Shown piece after piece: positions 8,685 to 17,383 of a DNA stretch of 64,000 bases (the first letter of the stretch is position 1; each line of letters opens with the position of its first letter). The position numbers and the translations under genes are program-made. The notes beneath the pieces were generated by a model. The model saw nothing but the letters and a program-made list of their open reading frames with translations. It was not told the origin of the DNA and did not search any database. The DNA comes from Amycolatopsis thermoflava N1165. GTDB lineage: Bacteria > Actinomycetota > Actinomycetes > Mycobacteriales > Pseudonocardiaceae. The stretch is taken from NCBI RefSeq assembly GCF_000473265.1, contig NZ_KI421511.1:4735219-4799218 (forward strand). Reading direction: 5' to 3'.

Positions 8685-9689
8685 ATGGACGTGGACCTGT
8701 TCGTCGCGGCCCACCGCGCCGAATGGGCCCGGCTGGACCAGCTGCTGGCCACGCGCAGGCTGACCGGTCCGGAGGCCGACGAACTGGTCACCCTTTACCA
8801 GCGGGCCGCGACGCACCTGTCGGTGGTGCGGTCGTCGGCGCCGGACCCGGCGCTGCTGTCCTGGCTGTCGTCGCTGGTCACGCGCGCCCGCTCGGCGGTC
8901 ACCGGGTCGCACAACCCGGCCTGGCGCGAGGTCGGGCTGTTCTTCGCGCAGCGCTTCCCGGCCGCGGTCTACACGACGGTCCGATGGTGGCTGCCCGCCG
9001 CGCTGGTGTCGGTGCTGGTGGGCGGGCTGATCGGGGCGTGGATCGCGGGCGACCCGCAGCTGCAGGCGAGCATCGCCGCGCCGGAGGACGTCCGGGCGCT
9101 CACCGAGCCGGGCGGGCAGTTCGAGACCTACTACTCCAGCAACCCGGCCGCCTCGTTCGCCGCGCAGGTGTGGACGAACAACGCGTGGGTCGCGGCGACC
9201 TGCCTGTTCTTCGGGGTGCTGCTGGGGATCCCGGTGCTGTTCGCGTTGTGGCAGAACGTGCTCAACGTCGGTCTGTCGGCCGGGTTCATGGCGGCGGCCG
9301 GGCGGCTGGACGTCTTCTTCGGCCTGATCACGCCGCACGGATTGCTGGAGCTGACCGCGGTGTTCGTCGCGGCGGGCACCGGTCTCCGTCTGGGATGGAC
9401 GGTCGTCAACCCGGGGCGGCGCTCCCGGGCGGCGGCGCTCGCGCAGGAAGGCCGGGCGGCGGCGGGGATGGCTCTGGGGCTGGCATGCGTGCTGCTGGTG
9501 TCGGGCGTGATCGAGGCGTTCGTGACGCCGTCCGGGCTGCCGACGTGGGCGCGGATCGCGATCGGCGCGGCCGCCGAGGTGCTGTTCCTGGTGTACGTGT
9601 TCGTGCTGGGGCGGCGGGCCGTGCGGGCCGGGGTCACCGGGGACGTGGACGCCCGGCACCGCGGCGACCTGCTGCCCGAGGCGGGCTGA
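8685..9689 (+). CDS. Stage II sporulation protein M (SpoIIM/DUF95)-like membrane protein
   Basis: 334 residues. A cytoplasmic N-terminal helical part (about 1-100: MDVDLFVAAHRAEWARLDQL, typical of this group) precedes about five hydrophobic segments (near 105-125, 163-187, 208-230, 262-282, 290-308) with the DUF95/SpoIIM pattern 'NNAWVAATCLFFGVLLGIP'. In actinomycetes these proteins accompany RDD, DUF58 and MoxR genes and are not proven to act in sporulation. The gene is divergent from the RDD gene, their starts being 22 bases apart, and is followed by a toxin-antitoxin pair. Confidence 0.88.
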   Translation: MDVDLFVAAHRAEWARLDQLLATRRLTGPEADELVTLYQRAATHLSVVRSSAPDPALLSWLSSLVTRARSAVTGSHNPAWREVGLFFAQRFPAAVYTTVRWWLPAALVSVLVGGLIGAWIAGDPQLQASIAAPEDVRALTEPGGQFETYYSSNPAASFAAQVWTNNAWVAATCLFFGVLLGIPVLFALWQNVLNVGLSAGFMAAAGRLDVFFGLITPHGLLELTAVFVAAGTGLRLGWTVVNPGRRSRAAALAQEGRAAAGMALGLACVLLVSGVIEAFVTPSGLPTWARIAIGAAAEVLFLVYVFVLGRRAVRAGVTGDVDARHRGDLLPEAG

Positions 9690-9736
9690 CACGCCGCTGC
9701 CCGCGATTGTCGGTGGCCGGCTCTATGGTGATGGGC

Positions 9737-9949
9737 ATGCGGCTGGAGCTTTCCGATGACACGTACGCGCAGGTGACGGCCCTCGCCGAGGCGGCGGGGC
9801 AGTCCGTGGGCGAGTGGGTCCGGGCTGCCGTGGAGCGCGAGGCGTACCGGCAGCTGTGCGAGCAGCAGGCGCGGTGGAACGCCGAGCACCCCGAGCAGGT
9901 GCGCGCCGCCGCGGACGACTGGCGTGCCCGTGGCTCTTCGGCCGCGTAG
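9737..9949 (+). CDS. Ribbon-helix-helix antitoxin (VapB/MazE-type role)
   Basis: 70 residues from ATG 9737; ATGs at 9725 and 9731 are in frame, but MRLELSDDTYAQVTALA is the natural RHH start. The N-terminal strand and the helix 'AEAAGQSVGEWVRAAVERE' fit a ribbon-helix-helix DNA-binding dimer; the C-terminal part (RWNAEHPEQVRAAADDWRARG) is the likely toxin-binding tail. It overlaps the start of the MazF-like gene by 26 bases, the usual antitoxin-first arrangement with autoregulation expected. Confidence 0.8.
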   Translation: MRLELSDDTYAQVTALAEAAGQSVGEWVRAAVEREAYRQLCEQQARWNAEHPEQVRAAADDWRARGSSAA

Positions 9950-10223
9950 GGGACAGATCTGGGCGGTGTCCGGCGGCTCGCGGCGGGTGCTGGTCTTCTC
10001 GGGCAACATGCTGAACGACATCGACGACGAGCACGTGGTGACGATGGAGGTCATCGAGCACGCCGTGCCGCTCAGCGTGGCCACCGGCGCGGGCGGCTGG
10101 GTGCGGTACACCTGGCTGGACCACGTGCCGAAGGAGTCGCTGACGCGGCAGCTCGGCGAGGTGCCGGAGGAACTCATGCAGCGCCTCAGCACGCGCCTGT
10201 TCATGGTGATCGCCACCGACTGA
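9924..10223 (+). CDS. MazF/PemK-family toxin (predicted mRNA interferase)
   Basis: 99 residues from GTG 9924. The start has the family motif 'RRGQIWAVS' (residues 8-16); later come RRVLVFSGNMLND and the final 'LSTRLFMVIATD', like the end helix of MazF/PemK folds. Members cleave RNA at specific sites when the antitoxin is degraded. The expected second motif is weak here (the usual RPVLV...N reads RRVLVFSGN), so activity is inferred. The pair sits between the SpoIIM-like gene and the DUF58 operon, which are adjacent in relatives, suggesting insertion. Confidence 0.75.
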   Translation: MPVALRPRRGQIWAVSGGSRRVLVFSGNMLNDIDDEHVVTMEVIEHAVPLSVATGAGGWVRYTWLDHVPKESLTRQLGEVPEELMQRLSTRLFMVIATD

Positions 10224-10239
10224 CGTCGCACATCGTCGG

Positions 10240-10690
10240 GATGCGCTCGCGGCGGGCGCGAGACCGGCGGTCGCCGGCGGGAGGTCAGGGCCCGCGAGCG
10301 CCAGGCCAGCGGGCGCAGGCGCGAAGCGCTCCCAGGCGCAAGGCCAGCGGGTGCGGAACCCGCGGGCGCGAGGCCAGCGGGCGCGGGCGCGAGGCCGGCG
10401 ATCGCGGGCGCGAGGCCAGCGACCGCCAGCGCCAGGCCAGCGGGCGCAGGCGCGAAGTGGTCCCAGGCGCAAGGCCAGCGGGTGCGGAACCCGCGGGCGC
10501 GAGGCCAGCGGGCGCAGGCGCGAAGCGTCCCGGGCGCAAGGCCGGCGGGTGCGGAACCCACGAGCGCCAGGCCAGCGGGCGCAGGCACGAAGCGGTCCCA
10601 GGCGCAAGGCCGGCGGGTGCGAAACCCGCGGGCGCGAGTTCTGCGGTCGTGGGCGCGAGTTCTTGCGGTCGCAGGCGCGGGGCGGCGGGT
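10240..10690. repeat. Degenerate GC-rich tandem repeat, about 67-bp higher-order unit
   Basis: The 473-base convergent spacer after the toxin gene is almost wholly made of variants of GGGCGCGAGGCCAGC. Larger units are marked by CAAGGCC(A/G)GCGGGTGCGG at 10339, 10470, 10537 and 10605 (131, 67 and 68 bases apart). All frames look open because the sequence is low-complexity, but no start, Shine-Dalgarno or domain supports a gene. Confidence 0.85.
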
Positions 10691-10696
10691 GTGCGG

Positions 10697-11992
10697 TTAC
10701 AACCGGCCGGCGGCCTTCAGCGCCAGGTACCGGTCCGCCAACGCCGGCGCCAGCTCGTCCGGCACCGCGTCCACCACCTCGACCCCGCGCTGCGCCAGCA
10801 AACCAGTCACGTGGCGGCGCTCCGCCAGAGTCCGTTCGGCGGCCGCCGCCTCGTAGACCGCTTCCGCGTCGCCGCGGGCGCGGGCCATCGCCGCGACCCC
10901 GGGGTCCGCCACGCCGGCCACCAGCAACTGGTGCCGCCCCACCACGAGCGGCAGCACCGGCAACAGGCCCTCCTCCAGCGGCGCGGCGTCCAGCCCGGTC
11001 AGCAGCACCACCAGCGACCGCCGCCGGGCGCGGCGCAGCACCTCGGCCACCATGCCGCGCGCGTCGGTCTCCACCAGGCTCGCCTCGAGCCGCGCCATCG
11101 CGTTCACCAGGCCCGGCAGCAGCTCCCCGGCCGCCAGCCCGCGCACGTCCGCCCGCACCTGCCGGTCGTAGGCGAGGAAATCCACCCGGTCCCCCGCCCG
11201 TGAAGCCAGCACCGCGAGCAACAACGCGGCGTCCATCGCGGCGTCGAGGCGTGGCGCATCGCCGACCCGGCCCGCCGACGTCCGCCCGGTGTCCAGCACC
11301 AGCAGCACCCGCCGGTCCCGTTCGGGACGCCACGTCCGCACCATCACGTCCGCCGCCCGCGCCGACGCGCGCCAGTCGATCGATCGCACGTCGTCGCCGA
11401 TCACGTACTCCCGCAACGAGTCGAACTCCGTCCCCTCACCGCGCACGAGCGCCGCCTGCCGCCCGTCGAGCTGCTGCAGCCGCGCCAGCCGCGACGGCAG
11501 ATGCCTGCGGCTGCGGAACGGCGGCAGCACCCGGACCCTGCCGGGCACCCGGTGCGAACCCTGCCTCCCGGCCAGCCCGAGCGGCCCCAGCGCACGCACG
11601 GTCACCCGCGCCGAGGACCGGTCGCCGCGCCGCAGGGGCGTCATCCGCACCACGACCGACCGCCGCTCCCCCGGCGGCACCGCGATCCGGAACCGGTCCT
11701 GCTCCACACCCGCGCTCGGCGGCCACGCGTCCCGCAGCAAGCCGCGCAGCGGACGGGAACCGGGGTTGGTCACCGACAGCGTCACCTCGACCGGCTCCCC
11801 GAGCCGCGCCGACGTCGCCCCGGACCGCGCGAACACCAGCCTCCGCACGGACGCCGCGAGCAGCAGGTCCACGGCCACCAGCACCGCGATCACGCCGAGC
11901 ACCGCGAGCACACCGGTCCATGACGGCACCCCGAGCGCCACCACGACGATGCCCACGAGCGCCAGCAGGCCGGCCCGGCCGGTGATCGCCAT
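10697..11992 (-). CDS. DUF58 / von Willebrand A-like protein
   Basis: 431 residues. Two N-terminal membrane segments (about 8-25 and 28-45) are followed by a beta-sandwich-like region and the DUF58 motif (EFDSLREYVIGDDVRSIDWRA, residues near 190-210). A vWA-like domain comes next (VLLVLDTGRTSAG, near 230), though the full DxSxS metal site is not present. DUF58 proteins are partners of MoxR AAA+ ATPases. The gene starts one base after the moxR stop and ends the five-gene operon running from 15712 to 10697. Confidence 0.9.
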   Translation of the reverse strand: MAITGRAGLLALVGIVVVALGVPSWTGVLAVLGVIAVLVAVDLLLAASVRRLVFARSGATSARLGEPVEVTLSVTNPGSRPLRGLLRDAWPPSAGVEQDRFRIAVPPGERRSVVVRMTPLRRGDRSSARVTVRALGPLGLAGRQGSHRVPGRVRVLPPFRSRRHLPSRLARLQQLDGRQAALVRGEGTEFDSLREYVIGDDVRSIDWRASARAADVMVRTWRPERDRRVLLVLDTGRTSAGRVGDAPRLDAAMDAALLLAVLASRAGDRVDFLAYDRQVRADVRGLAAGELLPGLVNAMARLEASLVETDARGMVAEVLRRARRRSLVVLLTGLDAAPLEEGLLPVLPLVVGRHQLLVAGVADPGVAAMARARGDAEAVYEAAAAERTLAERRHVTGLLAQRGVEVVDAVPDELAPALADRYLALKAAGRL

Positions 11993-11993
11993 G

Positions 11994-12958
<965 letters not shown>

Positions 12959-12962
<4 letters not shown>

Positions 12963-14077
12963 CTGATCTCCCTCTCGATGCGGTCCAGCTCGTCGGCGAG
13001 GCGGACCAGACCGGCGTCGTCCCCCGGCGCCGGACCGTACAGAAGCTCCCCGACGGCCGCGGCGGGCCGTCCGGTGCGGGCCGCGACCGCGGCGACGACG
13101 GCCGCCGGTTCCGCGCCCGCGCCGAGGCCGAGCAGCGGCCGCACGCGGTCGATCGCCGCCTGCCGCAGCGTAGCCGCGGCGTGGCCAGCCGCCCCCGCAC
13201 GGCGGTAGAGCCGGGCGCGGCCCTCGGTGGTTTCGGCGGCGCGGACGACGACTGGCAGCCGTTCCGACACGACCGGCCCGAGCCGCCGGGCCCGCCACAG
13301 CGCGAACAGCACCGCGGCCACGCCGAGCTGGACCGCGCCGAACAGCCACGGGCGCGGGATGAGGTCGGTGAACGACCGCGCCACGATCCCGGCGCCCGCG
13401 TCACCCGGCGTCGGCACGTACCAGACCAGCGTCGCGTGGCGGCCGAGCAGGCGCATGGTCAGCGCCGCGTCGCCCGCCTCGTCGAGCCGGTCGTTGGTCA
13501 TCGGCGCGCCGCCGCCCAGGATCGTGGTGGTGCCGCGGTCGCCGGGCAGCTGCAGCAGGGTGCCGTCGTAGCAGCCGCGCGCGCGGCCGTGCGCCTCGTA
13601 GGTGAAGCCGCCCAGCACCGCGTTGCCCGCGGCGACCGCGCCGGCCACCGTGCACCCGGGCTCGCGCGCGGCGGGCTCGACCTCGCCGCTGACGACCACG
13701 CCGGGCGCGAGGATGTCGAGCACCGGATCGTCGGGGCCGACCAGCACCGCGTCCGTAGCGCGGGACCGCAGCGCGGCGAGCCGGCCCGGTTCGACGCGGC
13801 CGGGACCGGTCACGAGCAGGGTGGCGTCGCCCTGCAGCGCCGCTTCGGCCTCGGCGTAGGTCCGCGCCGGGACGATCCGCACACCCTCCCGTTCGAGCAG
13901 CCGCGCCAGCGCGCGCGAGCCGCCGGGCGCGGCCGACTCCGGGTCGAGCGACCCACGCTGCTCGCCTGCCGAGGTCAGCAGCACGATCACCGCGCCGATG
14001 AGCACGATCACCGCGATCACCACGGGCGCGCGAGCCGCCCGCCAGATCCGCCGCGAGTCGGGAGACACACTGGTCAC
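12959..14077 (-). CDS. DUF4350-domain membrane protein
   Basis: 372 residues from GTG 14077, coupled (GTGA) to the upstream DUF4129 gene. A membrane segment at about 18-36 precedes a DUF4350 domain ('SLDPESAAPGGSRALARLLE' near 44-63; LLVTGPGRVEP), a second membrane segment near 250-268 and a C-terminal cytoplasmic helical part. It is a standard member of the actinobacterial MoxR cluster (compare Rv3691); the molecular role is unknown. Confidence 0.88.
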
Positions 14078-14709
14078 GCAGGCACCTCGGGACGGGTCCG
14101 GCGGACCAGCTCGTCGAGCTCGGCCAGGTGCTGGTAGCCCTCGGCGGTGGCCGGGCGGCCGCCGTAGTGCACGGCGTCGAACAGCTCCGCGCCCTGCCGC
14201 AACGCCTCGCGGGCGGACGGCAGCGGGCCACCGGCCTCGCGAGCCGCCTCGTCGGCGGTGCGCCCGGCGCGTTCGTCCAGCACGCCGCGCTCCTCCAGCG
14301 TCCGGACCACGGCGCGGAACCGGTCGCGGACCGCCGCGTCCAGCTCGCCCGCGGCGAACGCCCGCTCGGCCGCGTCGCGGTAGTCCTGCGCGGTGCGCGA
14401 ACGGTCCGCGAAGACCGCGGCCGGCCTGCGCGCGGACCGGGCGAGCGGCCCGACCCGCAGCCGCACCACCACGATCACCAGCACCAGCACCGCGATCAGC
14501 ACGAGCACGCCGAAGCCGCCGCCGGGCACCAGGCCCGCCGCGCCGTTGAACAGGTCGGCGACGCGTTCGGCGAGCCAGCCGATCGCGCGGTCGAACCAGC
14601 TCGGCTGCGCCAGGGCGTAGGCGGGGTCGGACAGCTCGGCCTCGGCGGCGCGGCGCGCGTCGTCGGCGTCGACGACGACCGGCACCTCGGCGAGCAGGCC
14701 CGGGATCAA
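14074..14709 (-). CDS. DUF4129-domain protein
   Basis: 211 residues from a TTG at 14709 overlapping the stop of the preceding gene (TTGA). One membrane segment lies at about 60-80 (FGVLVLIAVLVLVIVVVRL), followed by the DUF4129 domain with 'DYRDAAERAFAAGELDAAVRDRFRAVVRTLEERG', split here as DYRDAAERAFAAGELDAAVR near 107-126 and RFRAVVRTLEERG just after. DUF4129 is often fused to transglutaminases; here it stands alone in the MoxR/DUF58 operon. Its start is less certain than its end. Confidence 0.86.
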   Translation of the reverse strand: MIPGLLAEVPVVVDADDARRAAEAELSDPAYALAQPSWFDRAIGWLAERVADLFNGAAGLVPGGGFGVLVLIAVLVLVIVVVRLRVGPLARSARRPAAVFADRSRTAQDYRDAAERAFAAGELDAAVRDRFRAVVRTLEERGVLDERAGRTADEAAREAGGPLPSAREALRQGAELFDAVHYGGRPATAEGYQHLAELDELVRRTRPEVPA

Positions 14710-15554
14710 GCGGTGCCCGCCGCCCGCGCCAGCTGGAGGTCCATGCCCTCCTTGCGCATGCGCTGGTCGATGTAGAGCAGGGCGGTGGTGTTCGCGACGA
14801 ACGGCTGCACGATCGTCTGCGCGATCACCTGTCCCACCGCGACGAGCAGCAGGGCGCCCCACCCGGCCGGGACGGCCTCACCGGTCAGCACGTCGGTGCC
14901 GCCTGCGCCGAGGCTGAACGGGATGTCCACGAGGTACTGCAGCACGGTCGCGATCAGACCGGCCAGCAGCAGGATGCCGAAGCACCGCCACCACGAGCCG
15001 GACACCAGCTGCCGGGACCGGGACAGCGCCTGCCCGACCTTCGCGCGCTCCAGCACCAGTGCGGGCGTGGTGAGGCCGAACAGCGTGTAGAGCCAGATGC
15101 CCGGGATCAGGCACAGCACCGAACCGGCCGCGACCAGCAGGACGTAGACGATCGTGGCGCCGAGCAGCGGCAGGAACCGGGGCTTCGCCTCGGCCATCGC
15201 CTCCGCGAAGGTCACCGGCTTGCCCAGCACCGCCTTGCCGATGACCACGGTCAGGAAACCGGACAGGAAGGTCTGGGTGAGCACGGTGATGATCAGCGCG
15301 ACCCCGGTGATCAGCGCCGTGTCGCCGAGCACGTCCAGCGCCGCGTCCTGGATCTGCTGGTCGGTGGCGGCCGGGCCGAGGTTCTGCAGCGTCTGGACGT
15401 CCGGCAGCAGGTAGCGGCTGGCGAGCAGCTGCAGCACCGCGCCGATCACCGCGACGACCGCCGACGAGCCGAACACCAGCGCGGGGTGGCGGCGCATGGT
15501 CGTGATGGCGCCGTCGAGGATCTCGCCGACCGTCAGCGGGCGCAGCGGGATCAC
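14706..15554 (-). CDS. Glycerophosphodiester phosphodiesterase-type membrane-domain protein, first part in another frame
   Basis: 282 residues from GTG 15554 as it stands. Strongly hydrophobic, with about six membrane segments in pairs (near 25-45, 75-100, 125-150, 160-185, 195-215, 235-260) and the opening VIPLRPLTVGEILDGAITT, which is conserved in actinobacterial members usually labelled 'glycerophosphoryl diester phosphodiesterase membrane domain'. No phosphodiesterase active site is present. The codons before VIPLRP in this frame read APGYGKPG, the usual family linker, while the matching N-terminal tail lies in another frame (15551-15712). The intact gene was therefore probably 14706-15712, 335 residues, broken by loss of one base near 15582-15585. 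Confidence 0.85.
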   Translation of the reverse strand: MIPLRPLTVGEILDGAITTMRRHPALVFGSSAVVAVIGAVLQLLASRYLLPDVQTLQNLGPAATDQQIQDAALDVLGDTALITGVALIITVLTQTFLSGFLTVVIGKAVLGKPVTFAEAMAEAKPRFLPLLGATIVYVLLVAAGSVLCLIPGIWLYTLFGLTTPALVLERAKVGQALSRSRQLVSGSWWRCFGILLLAGLIATVLQYLVDIPFSLGAGGTDVLTGEAVPAGWGALLLVAVGQVIAQTIVQPFVANTTALLYIDQRMRKEGMDLQLARAAGTA

Positions 15555-15712
15555 GCCGGGCTTGCCGTAACCGGGCGCGGACCCCAGCCCTGCTGCTGGT
15601 AGGGCGCGTCGGGCGGGGGCGGCGCGGGCGGCATCTGGTTGCCGGCGGGAGGCGTCGAGTCGTCCGGCCGGTCCTTCGGATCGGGGCCGGTCCAGCCTCC
15701 GGTGTCACTCAT
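15551..15712 (-). pseudogene. Displaced proline-rich N-terminal tail of the membrane protein gene
   Basis: 53 codons from ATG 15712: MSDTGGWTGPDPKDRPDD, then a Pro/Gln/Tyr-rich stretch ending YQQQGWG. This is how the cytoplasmic tail of the downstream membrane protein normally begins. After QQGWG the frame changes meaning and stops at TGA 15551-15553. Adding one G to the GGGG run (complement of 15582-15585) restores QQGWGSAPGYGKPGVIPLRP without interruption. It could alternatively be expressed as a short peptide coupled through the GTGA overlap. Confidence 0.7.
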
Positions 15713-15852
15713 CGGGTGTACTCCAACTGACTGCGGGTCGCTTCGCCGCCCACTCTCGCAGAGCGGTCCGGCACCGGCCACGGGTGGCACGCGGCCGCCG
15801 CCGAGTCGTGATCTCACTCGCACAGCACGGGCGCTGACTATGCTGGCGCCCG

Positions 15853-16830
15853 ATGACGCCTCCGCCGCAGCGCCCTCGGGAACCGTTGCCGCCGCCCTCC
15901 TCCGCGCCGCGGCACCGGGCACAGCGTCGTTCCTCGCGGCCGGTCACCGCGTTCGTGCTGAGCGCGGTCGCGGTGCTGCTGGCCGGGCTGGTGGTGTTCA
16001 TCGCGATCGGCAACGGGCCGGACCCCTCGTCGCCGACCGTGGCCGCGCCGACGACCACCGCCGTGAGCGGCGGCAACGCGGCTGGCGCGGCGACCGGCGC
16101 GGTGGACGGCGAGAAGATCCTGGAGCTGGCGAACCACCCGATCCTGCGCAACCCGGACGACGGCCTGCAGAACTTCGCCTGCGAGCTGCCCGAGTGGCAC
16201 AGCGACCAGGCCTCGGCCGAGGCCTTCTTCACCGCCGCCGACCAGTGCCTCAACGAGGCGTGGGGCCAGTTCCTGGAGCGGTACAACCTGCCGTTCACCC
16301 CGCCGAACCTGCACTTCCCGACCGGCACCCACTTCACCACCGCGTGCGGCACGATCGCGGTGAGCGTGGCGACGGCGGCCTACTACTGCGACGACAACCT
16401 GTACGTGCCGTTCCGCGGGCTGCAGACCGACCAGTACGGCGACAACCCGGGGGTTTACCTGGCGCTGTTCGCGCACGAGTACGGCCACCACGTGCAGGAG
16501 GTCGCCGGGATCATGGACGCGGTGTGGCAGCAGATCTACGCCGTCGGGCAGAACACCCCGGCCGGCCTGGAGCTGTCGCGGCGCAAGGAGCTGCAGGCGC
16601 AGTGCTTCTCCGGGATGTTCCTGGGCGCGGTGGTCGACCGGGGCGGCTCGGTGACGCGCGACATGTACGCCAAGGCCTGGCGGGACCAGGACACCCGCGG
16701 CGACAACACCTCCGGCAGCGCCGACCACGGCACCAACGCGCACTACGCGCAGTGGTGGCGGACGGGCGCGCAGTTCAACCGGATCGCGAAGTGCAACACG
16801 TTCGCGGCACCGGCGTCCGAGGTCAGCTGA
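15853..16830 (+). CDS. Neutral zinc metallopeptidase (YpfJ-like), membrane anchored
   Basis: 325 residues. A proline-rich cytoplasmic start, one membrane segment (about 33-54), a Ser/Thr/Gly-rich linker and then the extracytoplasmic domain with HEYGHH (residues about 209-214) and the downstream 'RRKELQAQCFSGMFLG' element (third ligand glutamate and conserved Gln/Ala/Cys/Phe pattern) of the YpfJ-type putative neutral zinc metallopeptidase family. TATGCT at 15839-15844 lies eight bases before the ATG and there is no Shine-Dalgarno, so the mRNA may be leaderless. It stands alone, divergent from the MoxR operon. Confidence 0.9.
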   Translation: MTPPPQRPREPLPPPSSAPRHRAQRRSSRPVTAFVLSAVAVLLAGLVVFIAIGNGPDPSSPTVAAPTTTAVSGGNAAGAATGAVDGEKILELANHPILRNPDDGLQNFACELPEWHSDQASAEAFFTAADQCLNEAWGQFLERYNLPFTPPNLHFPTGTHFTTACGTIAVSVATAAYYCDDNLYVPFRGLQTDQYGDNPGVYLALFAHEYGHHVQEVAGIMDAVWQQIYAVGQNTPAGLELSRRKELQAQCFSGMFLGAVVDRGGSVTRDMYAKAWRDQDTRGDNTSGSADHGTNAHYAQWWRTGAQFNRIAKCNTFAAPASEVS

Positions 16831-16881
16831 CGCGCCGGTGGGGCGGCGCCGTAAGCCGCACCAACCCCTCGAACCGCGCCC

Positions 16882-17331
16882 TCAGGCGACTTTCGCCGCC
16901 TCCGCCCGGCGCGGGCCTCGGTGGACCAGGAACGCGTACGTGCCCCCGCCGAGGCAGCTGAGCGCCAGCAGCGCCAGCCCGATCGGGCGGCGCAGGTCGT
17001 CGTGGCCGGTCACCACGTCGGCGAGGTGCACCTGGATTTCCCCGTCCCCCACCGAGGCCGGCACGGTGACGTCGACGCGGTCGTTCTGGTCGTGCCCGCA
17101 CGCGTCCAGCACCCCGGCGCGGGTCTGGCCGCCGATCGTGATCTCCACCGTCTCCTGCGGGTTCGGCTCGGAGCACTCGGCGCCCTTGGTGACGGTGGCC
17201 TGCGCGACCGTGCCCTGCGCGGCGGCCGCGGTGCCCAGCATCCCCGGCCCCGCCCACCACACGGCGGTCACGATGGCGATGCCGACCAGCACGGCGACGG
17301 CGAGGGTGTTCCAGCGCAGCACGATCCCCAT
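16882..17331 (-). CDS. DUF3592-like small membrane protein
   Basis: 149 residues from ATG 17331 (MGIVLRWNTLAVAVLVGIAI); a TTG at 17391 in frame would add 20 residues but overlaps the preceding gene. Two hydrophobic segments (about 9-28 and 119-136) flank an extracytoplasmic beta-rich part holding two Cys (AECSEP, DACGHD), likely a disulfide. This resembles DUF3592 proteins of unknown function. It follows the potassium-channel gene by 52 bases on the same strand. Confidence 0.7.
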   Translation of the reverse strand: MGIVLRWNTLAVAVLVGIAIVTAVWWAGPGMLGTAAAAQGTVAQATVTKGAECSEPNPQETVEITIGGQTRAGVLDACGHDQNDRVDVTVPASVGDGEIQVHLADVVTGHDDLRRPIGLALLALSCLGGGTYAFLVHRGPRRAEAAKVA

Positions 17332-17383
17332 GCTTCCAGAAGCTCCGGGTGAAGCACAGCCGCCGACGGGCTGCCGAGATCTA

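Noticed and set aside
9124-10588. Minus-strand frames opposite the SpoIIM-like and toxin genes
   Set aside because: Antisense to supported genes and partly repeat-derived; no recognisable domain.
10351-11985. Plus-strand open frame through the 67-bp repeats and opposite DUF58
   Set aside because: Low-complexity repeat read in a frame without stops, then antisense to DUF58; no start signal.
16831-16881. Hairpin between the metallopeptidase and DUF3592-like genes
   Set aside because: Pairing between GGTGGGGCGGC and GCCGCACC is interrupted; too weak to call a terminator.
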